Shown: positions 24,734-34,517 of the stretch, in pieces
How the letters are laid out: every line of letters begins with the position of its first letter
Position numbering within the stretch: the stretch's first letter is position 1
From: G963662605 sp963662605
Lineage (GTDB): Bacteria > Bacteroidota > Ignavibacteria > Ignavibacteriales > Ignavibacteriaceae
Reading direction: 5' to 3'
DNA length: 64,000 nt
Assembly: GCA_963662605.1 (NCBI GenBank)
Contig: OY759785.1
Location: 3,224,001-3,288,000 of the forward strand
Position numbers and translations under genes: made by a program
The notes under the pieces: model-generated
Told to the model about the DNA's origin: nothing
Databases searched by the model: none
Seen by the model: the letters and a program-made list of their open reading frames with translations, nothing else

Positions 24734-26014
24734 ATGGAAGATGTAATAATAAAACAAATCAGCGAAAGAATCAAACGAGCCAGTAAGAAAATAGGGAAAA
24801 ACTGCAGCTTGTCTGAAAAACGATGTATCGGTGATATGCTGTTCGGCATAATGGGCAGTAATGATACAAAACTCAGTTCGATCAGTCGAGCCTTGCAGGA
24901 AAAAACGGCGGTGGGTTATACAATCAAACGATTAAGCCGCAACCTGAAAGAAATGGATATTACTGAATCGGTAAACCGGTATATGATAAGTCAAAGGCTC
25001 CATGATTTGGAAAGAGATGAAATCATAGCCATAGATGGTGGGGATGTACGAAAGAACTACGCGGAAAAGATGGAGCATATGCGGAGAATCCATGATGGCA
25101 GTAAAAAGGAAATCTGTAACGGATATAATTTGTTCTGTATGGCAACCGTAGGTAGTCAAAGAGTCCAACCGCTCTACGGGGAGTTTTATTCCGCCGCCGA
25201 TACCAATTATAAGAGTACGTACAACATCGTAACCAAAGCCCTTGATATGCTCAAAGAGCAGAACAAAGGAAAACCGAGGCTGACCATAGTCGCTGATCGC
25301 GGTCATGATGACGAGAAGATGTATCAGTACTACCAGCGCAATGATATGCGATTTATAACGAGATTACGGAAAAACAGAGGATTTACCGTAGAAGGAAGTA
25401 CGATGGACAGATGTGTCGGTGACTTGTATGGTTTTACTAAGTCGAAGAAAATGATGGGCGAGGTCATCCATGAAGGAGTAGTAAAGACCTCACGCTTAGA
25501 GATAGCCTTACTGCATGGGAAAATACACACGATAGAGGAAGAATTAAGCATCGTAGTTGTCAAGTCAACCATATTTCCCGAGCCGATGTATTTGCTCACG
25601 AATATTTCCCTTGAAGATGAACGGGCGGCATATCAGGTGTATGCGAAGTATCTCAAGCGGTGGGGCATTGAGTTGTTGTTCAGGGTAATGAAAGAGAAGT
25701 TCAATCTTGAAGACATTCGGGTCATGAAGTACCGGAGACTGCGGAATGTGTTTTCCTTATTAATGGCTGCGATATACTTAATAAGTAAGATCGTCTATGT
25801 TGTTGGTAACAATACGGAGTTTATACAAAAGAGTATATTAAAGAAAGCGAAACGGATAAAGAAGACGGGGCATTTTTTGTACTACTCAATTGCCGATGGG
25901 TTAATGACTTTGATAAGGAGAATGAAGCAGAAACCGATAATCTTTGAGCCTGTATTTTGGAATCCATCTGCTTACTCCCTTTTTTATAGGACAGCAGGAG
26001 CAAAAAATGGGTAG
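24734..26014 (+). CDS. IS4-family transposase
   Basis: A DDE transposase of 426 residues. The first catalytic Asp is probably in EIIAIDGGDVRK near residue 98. The second is in LTIVADRGHDD near 186. The third acid is in the YREK block YLKRWGIELLFRVMK (about 304-318), which keeps the exact Y-2-R-3-E-6-K spacing of the IS4 family. The frame is complete, with no frameshift. Its stop at 26012-26014 lies 14 bp before the IS256-family left end. Confidence 0.92.
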   Translation: MEDVIIKQISERIKRASKKIGKNCSLSEKRCIGDMLFGIMGSNDTKLSSISRALQEKTAVGYTIKRLSRNLKEMDITESVNRYMISQRLHDLERDEIIAIDGGDVRKNYAEKMEHMRRIHDGSKKEICNGYNLFCMATVGSQRVQPLYGEFYSAADTNYKSTYNIVTKALDMLKEQNKGKPRLTIVADRGHDDEKMYQYYQRNDMRFITRLRKNRGFTVEGSTMDRCVGDLYGFTKSKKMMGEVIHEGVVKTSRLEIALLHGKIHTIEEELSIVVVKSTIFPEPMYLLTNISLEDERAAYQVYAKYLKRWGIELLFRVMKEKFNLEDIRVMKYRRLRNVFSLLMAAIYLISKIVYVVGNNTEFIQKSILKKAKRIKKTGHFLYYSIADGLMTLIRRMKQKPIIFEPVFWNPSAYSLFYRTAGAKNG

Positions 26015-26034
26015 GTAGTGTAAGATAGATTGTG

Positions 26035-26146
26035 TAAATGGTAAAAAGCCCTGGAGCACGAAGTGAAGCGTAGCGGAACGAAGTGCTCCAGGGGGTGCCA
26101 AAATCGAAATTGGTTTTTGGCAGAAAATAAATCATTTTACCATTTA
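26035..26146 (+). promoter_or_regulatory. Three-stem leader structure of the IS256-family element
   Basis: An outer 12-bp perfect stem, TAAATGGTAAAA (26035-26046) with 26135-26146, encloses two hairpins. The first has an 11-bp perfect stem, CCCTGGAGCAC (26049-26059) with 26083-26093, and a 23-nt loop. The second has an 8-bp stem, TGCCAAAA (26096-26103) with 26115-26122. It may stop transcription entering from outside the element. Confidence 0.6.
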
Positions 26147-26166
26147 TAAAATAGGAATACTACACT

Positions 26167-27399
26167 ATGGAAAACCTTGACGAACTCTTTGAGCAGTTCA
26201 AGAAAGATCTCTCGAAAGCGAAAACCTACAAAGACCTCATGGGCAAAGACGGCGCCATCAAAAAACTGATGAAAGCCTCCATCGAGTCCATGCTCGAAGC
26301 TGAGATGACCGAACACCTTGGCTATGAGAAAAACGATCCCGTCGGCAATAATTCAGGTAATAACAGAAATGGCACCTATCCGAAAAAAGTAGAGACTGAT
26401 AACGGTGCAATTCCGATTGAAGTTCCCCGTGACCGTAACAGTGAATTTGAACCCATTGTAGTCAAGAAAGGCGAAAGCAGACTGGGAGAACTTGAGGATA
26501 AAATTATCTCCATGTATGCCAAAGGAATGACCACCCGGGATATACAAGCCCATATCGAGGAAATCTACGGAGCTAATATCAGTCCTGCTCTTGTTTCCCA
26601 TATCACCGACAAGATTCAGGTGCTTGCCGTAGAGTGGCAGAACCGCCCTTTAGAGCCTGTTTATCCGATTGTTTTCTTCGATGCGATTCACTACAAAGTT
26701 CGGGATGAAGGCACTAAGAAAGTAGCCTCTAAAGCGGCTTATACGTGTCTTGGGCTAAATATAGATGGTCACAAGGATTTGCTTGGTCTTTGGGTTGGCG
26801 AAGCAGAAGGAGCCACGTTCTGGCTATCAGTTATGACGGAACTTAAGAACCGCGGAGTTAAGGAAATCTGCATTGCCTGTGTTGATGGACTGAAGGGTTT
26901 TCCGGAGACCATTAACACTGTTTTTCCCAGGGCTGAAGTGCAACTTTGCATTGTCCACCAGATCAGGAATTCCATGAAGTATGTTGCCACAAAAGACCAG
27001 AAAGCTTTTGCCCGTGACCTGAAAACTGTTTACTCTGCTCCGACAGAAGAAGCTGCTTTGCTCAATCTGCAAACCATAGAGGATACTTGGGGCAAGAAAT
27101 ATATTTTGGCTTTGAAATCCTGGCGGAACAACTGGAATCAGCTGTCGGTCTTTCTGAAATATCCCGAAGAGATCCGCACCATGATTTACACCACCAATGC
27201 CGTTGAAGCTTTGCATCGCCAGTTCAGGAAAGTTACCAAAGCGAAAACGCTTTTCCCGAATGATGATGCTTTGAAAAAAATGCTTTATTTGGCATATCGT
27301 GATATTGCGAAGAAATGGAATATGCCGGTCAGAAACTGGTCCATTGTCATTGGACATTTTTCTGTTATGTTTGCTGATGAACTTCAACAATATTTATAA
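26167..27399 (+). CDS. IS256-family (mutator-type) transposase
   Basis: A 410-residue DDE transposase. The N-terminal AEMTEHLGYEKND (about 42-54) and GNNRNGTYPKKV are family hallmarks. Catalytic residues are expected in VYPIVFFDAIHYKVR (first Asp near 168), in CVDGLKGFPETINTVFP (second Asp near 240) and in the downstream TTNAVEALHRQFRKVTK (Glu). The frame is intact from ATG 26167 to the stop, and the element may be active. Confidence 0.94.
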   Translation: MENLDELFEQFKKDLSKAKTYKDLMGKDGAIKKLMKASIESMLEAEMTEHLGYEKNDPVGNNSGNNRNGTYPKKVETDNGAIPIEVPRDRNSEFEPIVVKKGESRLGELEDKIISMYAKGMTTRDIQAHIEEIYGANISPALVSHITDKIQVLAVEWQNRPLEPVYPIVFFDAIHYKVRDEGTKKVASKAAYTCLGLNIDGHKDLLGLWVGEAEGATFWLSVMTELKNRGVKEICIACVDGLKGFPETINTVFPRAEVQLCIVHQIRNSMKYVATKDQKAFARDLKTVYSAPTEEAALLNLQTIEDTWGKKYILALKSWRNNWNQLSVFLKYPEEIRTMIYTTNAVEALHRQFRKVTKAKTLFPNDDALKKMLYLAYRDIAKKWNMPVRNWSIVIGHFSVMFADELQQYL

Positions 27400-27562
27400 C
27401 TGAGGTTCAAGCCATTTACACAATTAAAAATACACACTCAATGGGTAAACTCCTGGTCTATTTTGTTTACTTTTTTTAATTTATTCACTATATTGAAATT
27501 GCCAATCTTGCAATGTATAAATATTTATTAATCTTTTATTCACAAATAAAATAGTAGGCTCA

Positions 27563-30490
27563 ATGAAACAAACAACAAGACAAATCTTGCTTGTTCTGAT
27601 TGCTGCAGTTCTGGTGTTCTCCCCGGTATTGTCGGCTCAGAGCAAAATTGCAAAACTGTCGAATGCTGAGTACTCACAAATGATGCTCCAGAAGCTTCAG
27701 ACACTCAACACGAAACAAGCTTTATATAAATCCGGCACTCAAAACCGGCTAAAAAATAACAAGACTATGCTTCTTGCACAAGCTAAAAAGAACTTCGACC
27801 GCTTTACACCTGAAGCTCAGACTGCATTCAAGAAGGTAATGGCGCGTCCTACCGGATTGACCAGTACGTATGATGAAACGACGAAGAATTTTTTCAGATT
27901 TTATTATACAACATCCGGAACAGATGCGGTTGCAACAACTGATGCTAACAGCAACAGTGTCCCCGATTATATCGAAAACATGGCCGCAGCGTTCGTTCAT
28001 ACGCTTGGCAAATATGACTCATTAGGATATAACAGACCGCCGATCGCTTCTACCGATAACGGAAGATATGCTGTATATGTTTCCAGCTCAACTGCCGGAG
28101 ATTATGTTTACGGTTATTCCGAACCGGAAACCGATATTGGCGATAACCCGTTAACTACTATCGTTGAAAAACAGAGCGTTACCAGTTTTATGGTTATGCG
28201 CAGTGAGTATGCCGACTTCGGTACAACACCGGCAGAACTGCAAATCGCGATGGAAGTAACGGCAGGACACGAATTCTTCCACGCAATTCAGTTCGGTTAC
28301 GAATATGACAACATGTCACCGTTCTTTATGGAAATGTGTGCTACATGGGGTGAAGATATAACCTTCCCGGGTGATGACGATAACTGGCAGTATCTGACTT
28401 CAATTTTTGATACTCCTGATATTTCGTTGGACTTTGATGATTATTATGACGATGCGACCGGAACAAGCGATTATGCCGGTCATTGCTACTCCGCGTGGAT
28501 CTTCATGCGCTATGTAACCGACCAGTATGGCGCAGATGTAGTAAAAGCAACATACGAAGGCACAATTGCTAATTATGACGCCATTGCTCTTGACAATGTA
28601 CTGAAATCAAAAAGTACTACGCTCAAAGAAGTTGCAAAGAATTTTGATGTGGCAATTGCTTTATTGACTTCTTCAAAGACCGCACCGATGAGCTTATACA
28701 GTTTTTCACGCGGCGATGAATACAGAACCGTTACGAAAAACTCCGGCGGATATGCAACCGGGCCATTCATTGTAAATTATGAAGGCACAGTGACGTATAC
28801 CGGTTCATTGGTTAATTACTCATCACAGACGAACGGTAACAAACTACTGATGAGAAACAGCGCCGACTTTATTAAAATCGTTCCGAGCGGCAATTTTGTT
28901 GTAACTCTTACGCCGACTGCGGCAACGAGTGACCTGGCTGCAAAGCTTATCAAAAGCGACAGCTATCTGAACCCGACAAAGTTGGCGGTTTCCGATGCAG
29001 TTGTCAATGGTAACAGCCTCGTTATAGATGTTAAAGATCAAGCCGATTATAGCTGCTTCGTATTAGTTGTTTACAACAATCGCATTGCTATGTCGGATGC
29101 ATCCAGAGACACATCTTCAATTCAATATTCGCTCAGCGTACAAAATAACTCACCAACATTAGCGTTGATCTCTCCTGTTGGCGGAGAAAACTGGTATTCC
29201 GGTTTCACAAAGAACATCACATGGTCAAGCGTAAGTGTTGACAATGTTAAACTTGAATACTCAACCGATAACGGCAGCAGCTGGAATGTTATTTCTGCTT
29301 CTACCCCGGCATCGGCAGGTAGTTTCGCATGGACTATCCCGGCAGTAAGCTCGGCACAGTGCCTCGTAAAGATTAGTGATGTTGCAGGTAACGCAATAGC
29401 TGCAGTCAGCTTAGCAGCATTCACCATTGCACCGGCTCCTGATATTGTTATCACGGCTCCGGACGGCGGCGAGACATGGGTTGTCGGCTCAACACAGAAT
29501 ATCACCTGGGTAAGCAAAAATACCGTTGCTAACGTTGTTCTTGATTACACAACAGATGGCGGTTCAAGCTGGAATAATATTGTATCCTCAATATCCGGAT
29601 ATGCAGCTACATACGCCTGGACTGTACCAAACACCATTTCAGCTAACTGCAAAGTACGTGTTAGTGATGCTGCAAACAGTGCAACATATTCAGTAAGTGC
29701 AAAAGCATTCACTATCGCCGAAGCAAGCGTAATTGCATTAACCGAAGATTTCAGTAAGTTGACAACAGGCACCATGGCAAGTCCAAGTGGAACCGATGTC
29801 GGCACCACACTTGATACATATACCGCAGTTACCGGCTGGACTGGCGTTAAAGTTTACTCTGCTGGTGGAGTTGCGAAACTCGGCTCCAGCAGCGGCCTGG
29901 GATACATTGTGACACCGGCTCTTGATTTATCAAAGAACTCAGGTAAAGGCACCATCAAATTTGATGTTCAGACATGGAATACCGATGCAAAAGCAATTCA
30001 GGTATTTCTTGCTGCAGACGGTACAACATTTACTCAGTTAGGCGCTGATATTCCTACTACTTCAACAATGACAACTCAAACCATTGCTTTTACAGGTGGT
30101 ACGAGTACTTCAAAAATTAAAATTGCTGCAAAAGCTGCTTCTTCAAACAGATTCTTCCTTGATAACATCGTTGTTACTTCAGGCGGAACAACTGCAGTTG
30201 AACCTGTTGCCGCAAAAAACATTCCTTCGGATTTTTCACTATCACAGAACTATCCGAATCCGTTTAACCCGACGACAAAGATTCAATTTGCAGTAAGCAA
30301 AGCAGATCACATCACCCTGCAAGTATATAATATTCAAGGAGAGATGGTCGCTTCATTGGTTAACGAATATATGCCGGTTGGAACGTATTCGGCAGTATTT
30401 GATGCTTCACAGCTTCCAAGCGGAATGTATTGCTATCGCTTAGCAACTTCATCAACAAGCATCGCAAAGAAAATGCTGCTGCTGAAGTAA
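27563..30490 (+). CDS. Secreted zinc metallopeptidase-like protein with T9SS sorting tail
   Basis: A 975-residue exported protein. Signal peptide is about 1-25 (LSAQS). The N-terminal region to about 550 holds a gluzincin-like motif, GHEFFHAIQFGY, with H236, E237 and H240, and a likely third ligand E257 in PFFMEMCATWGED. This pattern fits the MXAN_6640-type putative metalloproteases. Two similar beta domains follow at about 535-720, each with GGE-W and TDxGSSWN text. A jelly-roll-like domain spans about 725-875. The T9SS type A sorting domain (SQNYPNPFNPTTKI) covers 891-975. It is divergent in role from the adjacent adhesins but may process surface proteins. Substrate is unknown. Confidence 0.82.
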   Translation: MKQTTRQILLVLIAAVLVFSPVLSAQSKIAKLSNAEYSQMMLQKLQTLNTKQALYKSGTQNRLKNNKTMLLAQAKKNFDRFTPEAQTAFKKVMARPTGLTSTYDETTKNFFRFYYTTSGTDAVATTDANSNSVPDYIENMAAAFVHTLGKYDSLGYNRPPIASTDNGRYAVYVSSSTAGDYVYGYSEPETDIGDNPLTTIVEKQSVTSFMVMRSEYADFGTTPAELQIAMEVTAGHEFFHAIQFGYEYDNMSPFFMEMCATWGEDITFPGDDDNWQYLTSIFDTPDISLDFDDYYDDATGTSDYAGHCYSAWIFMRYVTDQYGADVVKATYEGTIANYDAIALDNVLKSKSTTLKEVAKNFDVAIALLTSSKTAPMSLYSFSRGDEYRTVTKNSGGYATGPFIVNYEGTVTYTGSLVNYSSQTNGNKLLMRNSADFIKIVPSGNFVVTLTPTAATSDLAAKLIKSDSYLNPTKLAVSDAVVNGNSLVIDVKDQADYSCFVLVVYNNRIAMSDASRDTSSIQYSLSVQNNSPTLALISPVGGENWYSGFTKNITWSSVSVDNVKLEYSTDNGSSWNVISASTPASAGSFAWTIPAVSSAQCLVKISDVAGNAIAAVSLAAFTIAPAPDIVITAPDGGETWVVGSTQNITWVSKNTVANVVLDYTTDGGSSWNNIVSSISGYAATYAWTVPNTISANCKVRVSDAANSATYSVSAKAFTIAEASVIALTEDFSKLTTGTMASPSGTDVGTTLDTYTAVTGWTGVKVYSAGGVAKLGSSSGLGYIVTPALDLSKNSGKGTIKFDVQTWNTDAKAIQVFLAADGTTFTQLGADIPTTSTMTTQTIAFTGGTSTSKIKIAAKAASSNRFFLDNIVVTSGGTTAVEPVAAKNIPSDFSLSQNYPNPFNPTTKIQFAVSKADHITLQVYNIQGEMVASLVNEYMPVGTYSAVFDASQLPSGMYCYRLATSSTSIAKKMLLLK

Positions 30491-30540
30491 GTCAGCAAAT
30501 AGGAAGCACTAAAAGCCTCAATTAATATTCTTCTTCCCAG

Positions 30541-30560
30541 CCCATGACTTCAGTCATGGG
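30541..30560. repeat. REP-like palindrome
   Basis: CCCATGACTTCAGTCATGGG has 9-bp arms around a TC centre. It is the relative of the perfect palindrome at 6396-6421, with one central change. Confidence 0.6.
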
Positions 30561-30581
30561 TTAGAAACGAAGAACAGACAT

Positions 30582-30619
30582 AAAAAAAACCGCCCCGATT
30601 AGTCGGGGCGGTTTTTTTT
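30582..30619. terminator. Bidirectional terminator between peptidase and first adhesin gene
   Basis: The 17-bp perfect stem (eight A, then CCGCCCCGA) at 30582-30598 pairs with 30603-30619 around a TTAG loop. It has a T-run on either strand, matching the convergent genes on each side. Confidence 0.9.
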
Positions 30620-30694
30620 ATGTACTATCGCTGAGGTTCATAACCTCAATTAAACTTATCCCCTTTTCATTGCACATGCCTTGTGCTTTATTTA

Positions 30695-30714
30695 TACCAA
30701 GACGACGATAGTAT
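30695..30714. repeat. 20-bp direct repeat, left copy
   Basis: TACCAAGACGACGATAGTAT occurs here and, in the same orientation and without mismatch, at 42918-42937. The two copies bracket the block of three adhesin genes. Confidence 0.7.
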
Positions 30715-30758
30715 TAAAATGAATCTGTGCGGGAAGCCACCCCGCACAGTTATCGAAT

Positions 30759-31382
30759 TTATTTTACCGATCTATTATTCAACCATTTCTGATAATATGG
30801 AAGAGTCTTTGCTCTTTCTTTTGCACTTATCACTCTGGCTGCTGACGGTCTCTGTATGCCGACGTAGTTAAATGAGTTCTGATCTACTATAGACAGATCA
30901 AGTGGATCTACGTATTTATCGCCATTCACATCCGTTGCCAATGCCATGCCGGATATATAATTAAACGAATCCTGATCTACCAATGACAGATCAAGAGGAT
31001 CTACATATCCGTCCTGATTACAATCACCACTATAGATTCCGTATACTCCGGTTGCTACTTCTACTTCATTCGAGCCATATGCCTGGCTGGCGGCTGTTGT
31101 GAAGTCATAGCTTGCTGTGCTGCCCTTTGTAAAGGCTACTCCGGAAGCACTCCAGGTCTCTACACTGTTGCGGTGTTTTATTACCACATAGTAGCTGCCG
31201 CTGGCTGCTGTACTGAACGTTGCGGTCGCTGAGAACGTCAACGAATCCAATACTACATCTGCTGAATCTACTATTGCATACGGTGTTGTTGCATTTGCTA
31301 ACAATACACGTATTGTATCTATTCCGTTCAAATAACCGCCTGCATTATAGAAGCCTTGCGGTACTACTTTCACTGTGACTGA
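30759..31382 (-). repeat. Near-identical C-terminal module, copy 1
   Basis: About 620 bp encoding the last 207 residues of adhesin 1. Copies 2 (34738-35364) and 3 (38884-39508) differ by scattered, mostly synonymous changes, while the upstream parts of the genes are far more diverged. This indicates recent duplication or gene conversion of the module. Confidence 0.85.
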
Positions 31383-34300
31383 TCCTGCGCCAAATGCTCC
31401 ACCTGTGATTTCACCGAATGCGGTTAAACCGGAACTTGTGATAAGATGGTTTGCAACATTAACAGCGCCCAAACTGAGCCATGTTGAACCGGTATACAAT
31501 CCGCCGTAGATGCCGGATTCCGTACCTGCAACATCGGCGGCCTTGTACCAGAGTGAATCACTATGTACAGGGCTTGCGATTCCGTTGGAGGTCAGTGTCC
31601 ATGTTCTGTTAAGATAATCTGTTACGCTTGCATTATGAGCACTCTTTGAAGCAGCAACCTTGGCACCGATGTATGCCGGAGCAGTAATTGTTCCGCTTGA
31701 GAGCGTGACTTTAACCGGTGAACTGGAACTTCCGGTACCGATCGGGAATGTAAGTGTGGCCGGTGCAGCTGAAACTACATTTCTAAATTCACCGCTTCCT
31801 GATGCGTCAACGAATGAAGCATCTGAAAGTCCACCGCTAACAGTACCATTAAGCGTCAAATTATATGAACCCAAGGTAACAACACCGCTTGTAAGAGTCA
31901 GCGTGCCGCTCGTAGCGACATCAGACGCCAACGTAACACCGGCAGAGTTGTTAATCGTTAATGAGCCCAAAGAATCGGAAACAACCGAAGAAGAAATTGA
32001 CTGAGTTGAAGTACCATTGAGTATAATAGCAGATGCCGAGTATACTTTATCAACTCTACCGCCGGTAACAGTCAGATTGCCTTTAATATTTACAGTACCT
32101 GAACCGCCTGTAGTACCGACTTCAGAAGCTAATAATCTACCGCCGGAAACCGTAACGTTTCCATTCACAGTTGTAATTTGATTTCCTGAACCGCCCGGCT
32201 GTCCTTCAACAGTATATTGTCCTCCGGTAACAATTAAATCACCGCCTATTGTTAACGTACGGGCGGTGCCACCTGAACCATTGTTGACTCTTCCGTTCAT
32301 AATCGTCAGATTGCCGCCGATTGTATTGGAAGCACTATTTAAAAAGCTATTAGCGCCTGCCGAATTCCAAACTACGCTTCCGCCGACACTTGAAGGAATA
32401 CGCGGTGTACCTCCGGCAATATAGATTGTTGAACCGGATTCAAATGTACCTCCAAATGTAGAATTTGGCGTACTTGGATTGCTCAAAATATACGATCCAC
32501 CACTTAATACATCAAGTGTACCTGTAAGTGTTGGAAAAGTTGCTGTGTACATATTTAAAGCACCCGATACAGCCAGTGTACAAGCCGAAGACACGGTCAG
32601 TGTCGCTGTGGTGTCAATATATAATGTATCACCTGAAGGAACAGTGAAAGTAGCCGTTCCAATGACAAGTTTTGAACCCGAACCGCTTATCTTCAAATTA
32701 GCTGCCATCGAGCCATTGTTGGTAAGATTAAACGTTCTTCCTGCTGCCGTAAAGTTTGCGGGTGCTCCGCCCGAACCGTCTGTTGCACTTCCCCAGCTGC
32801 CCAATTGAGCAACATCGGAAGATGCTTTATTATAATAAACGGCAAGCGTTGTAAATGTGCTATCGGCTCCGTACGCGGTGCCGACACTGTTTGTAGCATA
32901 TGCGCGTACATGGTATGTTGTTTCAGCATTAAGACCGGTGATTGCACTTGTGAAAGTGCCGAGTCCGGTACCGTCGGAAGTATGACTGCCGCTGATTGTC
33001 GGATTAGCTGACGTACTCCAACAAATACCTTTCGCAGAAATACTTGCACCACCGTCAGCAGTCGCGTTACCGCCGCCGGAAGCTGAGTTGCCTGTTATAC
33101 TTGAGAGAGCTGTTGTGACAACTGTTGGCAGTGATAATGCAGCAAGAGTTGTAAATGTACTGTCTCCGCCATATGATGTTCCTATTCCGTTTGTTGCATA
33201 AGCACGCACATGGTAAGTAACACCATTCGATAAACCGGTTATTGCACTGATAAAAGTACCGGTTCCGCTGCCGTCCGTAGTATGCGAATTACTGATTGTC
33301 GGGCTTGCAGACGTACTCCAGCAAACACCGCGCGCAGTAACGGCCGAGCCGCCATCTGCAGTAACCGTACCACCGCATGTTGCATCCGCTACTCCAATAT
33401 CAGTAACTGTTGCAGTTGATACAACCGGAGCGGATGATGTTGTTGTAAAGGATACATCAGTGCCATATACAGTTTGATAGGAGTTTGAAGCATATGCGCG
33501 AACATGATACGTAGTTCCCGGAAGCAAACTTGTTAAACTGCCGGTGATAGCACCAACAGAAGTACCTCCATCGGTTGTTTTACTGTCGCTTGTAGTCGGG
33601 TTAGCCGAAGTACTCCAGCAGAAACCACTAACGGTAATCGTGGGGTCACCAACGTTTGTTATATTGCCATAAGCCGTTGCGCCGTTCGCGGTGATAGATC
33701 CCACGCTATCCATGGAAACAACCGGAGCAACACCTGCCGCCTGAGCTGTACCAGATATTTTTACATTTGCAACTGCAAAACCATACGTTGACATATTAGC
33801 TGTTGCATACGGATAAACTCTCAAGAAGAAAGTTCCACCGTTTGCTACTGAGATGGATGAATTCAACGATGAAGACCAGAAGCCCAGCGTGGTGCCCCAG
33901 GAAGTTATTGTTGTCTGCATAACACCCGTAGCATTTCCTAAGAGTAATCCGGTTGTGGTGGAAGTGCCGTTCTGAGCAATGGTAGTAAAGTTTGTTCCGT
34001 CGGTTGAATAAGCAATTTGAGCTTTCAACTTGCCTGCCGAATTGCTGCATCCCAGATATAACTGGACACTGATGTTATTGAGGTTGTATCCTGTAGCTGG
34101 GTTGATCGTATACTGTTCATACTTACTTGATTCCCAATCCGCTGAAAAAGGATAGGTACTATTTCCGGACATCATGACACCCAACCAACTGTTGGCTGTT
34201 TTTGTGCCGGATGAAAATGCCGTGTATGGAACCAGATTGGATGTGTAGGACATGGCCTGAGCCGTAACGTTTCCTGATATCGTCGGGGATGCCGTATAAG

Positions 34301-34397
34301 GCGAGTTAGGCCACAGAGCGTATGTCTGTGCCAAAACTTCCGAAACAGAAAACATCATTGCCAGGAAAAAAAGTAACAAAGTGGTGCGTTTTATCAT
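30759..34397 (-). CDS. Giant adhesin-like surface protein 1 with dockerin-like C-terminal module
   Basis: A 1212-residue secreted protein. Signal peptide 1-24 (SEVLA-Q). Residues 25-215 form a beta-rich module beginning YALWPNSP, also present in adhesin 2 and, more distantly, at the start of the CE8 pectinesterase. Three repeats of about 100 residues follow (216-515), each with GxCWSTSAxPT and GTTYHVRAYA text, a fibronectin-III-like layout. A threonine/serine/glycine-rich region with beta-helix-like repeats runs to about 1005. The last 207 residues carry two EF-hand loops, GDCNQDGYVDPLD and TDVNGDKYVDPLD, and a basic end (KERAKTLPYYQKWLNN). No enzyme motif is seen. A calcium-stabilised surface adhesin or binding protein is inferred. 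Confidence 0.8.
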   Translation of the reverse strand: MIKRTTLLLFFLAMMFSVSEVLAQTYALWPNSPYTASPTISGNVTAQAMSYTSNLVPYTAFSSGTKTANSWLGVMMSGNSTYPFSADWESSKYEQYTINPATGYNLNNISVQLYLGCSNSAGKLKAQIAYSTDGTNFTTIAQNGTSTTTGLLLGNATGVMQTTITSWGTTLGFWSSSLNSSISVANGGTFFLRVYPYATANMSTYGFAVANVKISGTAQAAGVAPVVSMDSVGSITANGATAYGNITNVGDPTITVSGFCWSTSANPTTSDSKTTDGGTSVGAITGSLTSLLPGTTYHVRAYASNSYQTVYGTDVSFTTTSSAPVVSTATVTDIGVADATCGGTVTADGGSAVTARGVCWSTSASPTISNSHTTDGSGTGTFISAITGLSNGVTYHVRAYATNGIGTSYGGDSTFTTLAALSLPTVVTTALSSITGNSASGGGNATADGGASISAKGICWSTSANPTISGSHTSDGTGLGTFTSAITGLNAETTYHVRAYATNSVGTAYGADSTFTTLAVYYNKASSDVAQLGSWGSATDGSGGAPANFTAAGRTFNLTNNGSMAANLKISGSGSKLVIGTATFTVPSGDTLYIDTTATLTVSSACTLAVSGALNMYTATFPTLTGTLDVLSGGSYILSNPSTPNSTFGGTFESGSTIYIAGGTPRIPSSVGGSVVWNSAGANSFLNSASNTIGGNLTIMNGRVNNGSGGTARTLTIGGDLIVTGGQYTVEGQPGGSGNQITTVNGNVTVSGGRLLASEVGTTGGSGTVNIKGNLTVTGGRVDKVYSASAIILNGTSTQSISSSVVSDSLGSLTINNSAGVTLASDVATSGTLTLTSGVVTLGSYNLTLNGTVSGGLSDASFVDASGSGEFRNVVSAAPATLTFPIGTGSSSSPVKVTLSSGTITAPAYIGAKVAASKSAHNASVTDYLNRTWTLTSNGIASPVHSDSLWYKAADVAGTESGIYGGLYTGSTWLSLGAVNVANHLITSSGLTAFGEITGGAFGAGSVTVKVVPQGFYNAGGYLNGIDTIRVLLANATTPYAIVDSADVVLDSLTFSATATFSTAASGSYYVVIKHRNSVETWSASGVAFTKGSTASYDFTTAASQAYGSNEVEVATGVYGIYSGDCNQDGYVDPLDLSLVDQDSFNYISGMALATDVNGDKYVDPLDLSIVDQNSFNYVGIQRPSAARVISAKERAKTLPYYQKWLNNRSVK

Positions 34398-34497
34398 TAC
34401 GTTTCTCCTAAAGAATTAATTGATTGATGAATGAATATCCGTAATTAAAATTAAGAACTTTTAATAAACCCCTGAATTAACTTTTTCTATTAAGCGT

Positions 34498-34517
34498 AAA
34501 AGTTATCGGTAACTATT
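34498..34517 (-). promoter_or_regulatory. Conserved palindromic site upstream of adhesin 1
   Basis: AAAAGTTATCGGTAACTATT lies about 100 bp before the start. It matches the site before adhesin 2 at 17 of 20 positions and keeps the central CG. Flanking sequence (GCGT before, GTGTATAAA after) is also conserved. Confidence 0.55.

Larger units (their letters stand above)
26029..27424 (+). mobile_element. IS256-family insertion sequence
   Basis: The terminal inverted repeats ATTGTGTAAATGG (26029-26041) and its complement (27412-27424) are perfect over 13 bp. The element is 1396 bp and has one transposase gene. No 8-9 bp target duplication is visible (left flank TAAGATAG, right flank TAAAAATA), so the flanks have decayed or a rearrangement has occurred. 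It sits inside the right end of the IS4-family element. Confidence 0.85.
24598..27455 (+). mobile_element. IS4-family insertion sequence, interrupted by an IS256-family element
   Basis: Left end CAGAAGTTTACCCA (24598-24611) and inverted right end CAGGAGTTTACCCA (27442-27455) match at 13 of 14 positions. The 7-bp direct repeat GTCTATT flanks both ends exactly (24591-24597 and 27456-27462), as expected for a target duplication. Removing the nested element (26029-27424) leaves about 1.46 kb, a normal IS4-family size. The intact duplication shows a simple transposition of this element into the 24.6-kb site. Confidence 0.85.

Noticed and set aside
24553..26020. Alternative IS4-family ends with TACCC motifs at 24560 and 26009
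   Set aside because: Only weak similarity and no target duplication; the CAGRAGTTTACCCA ends with GTCTATT duplications are far better.
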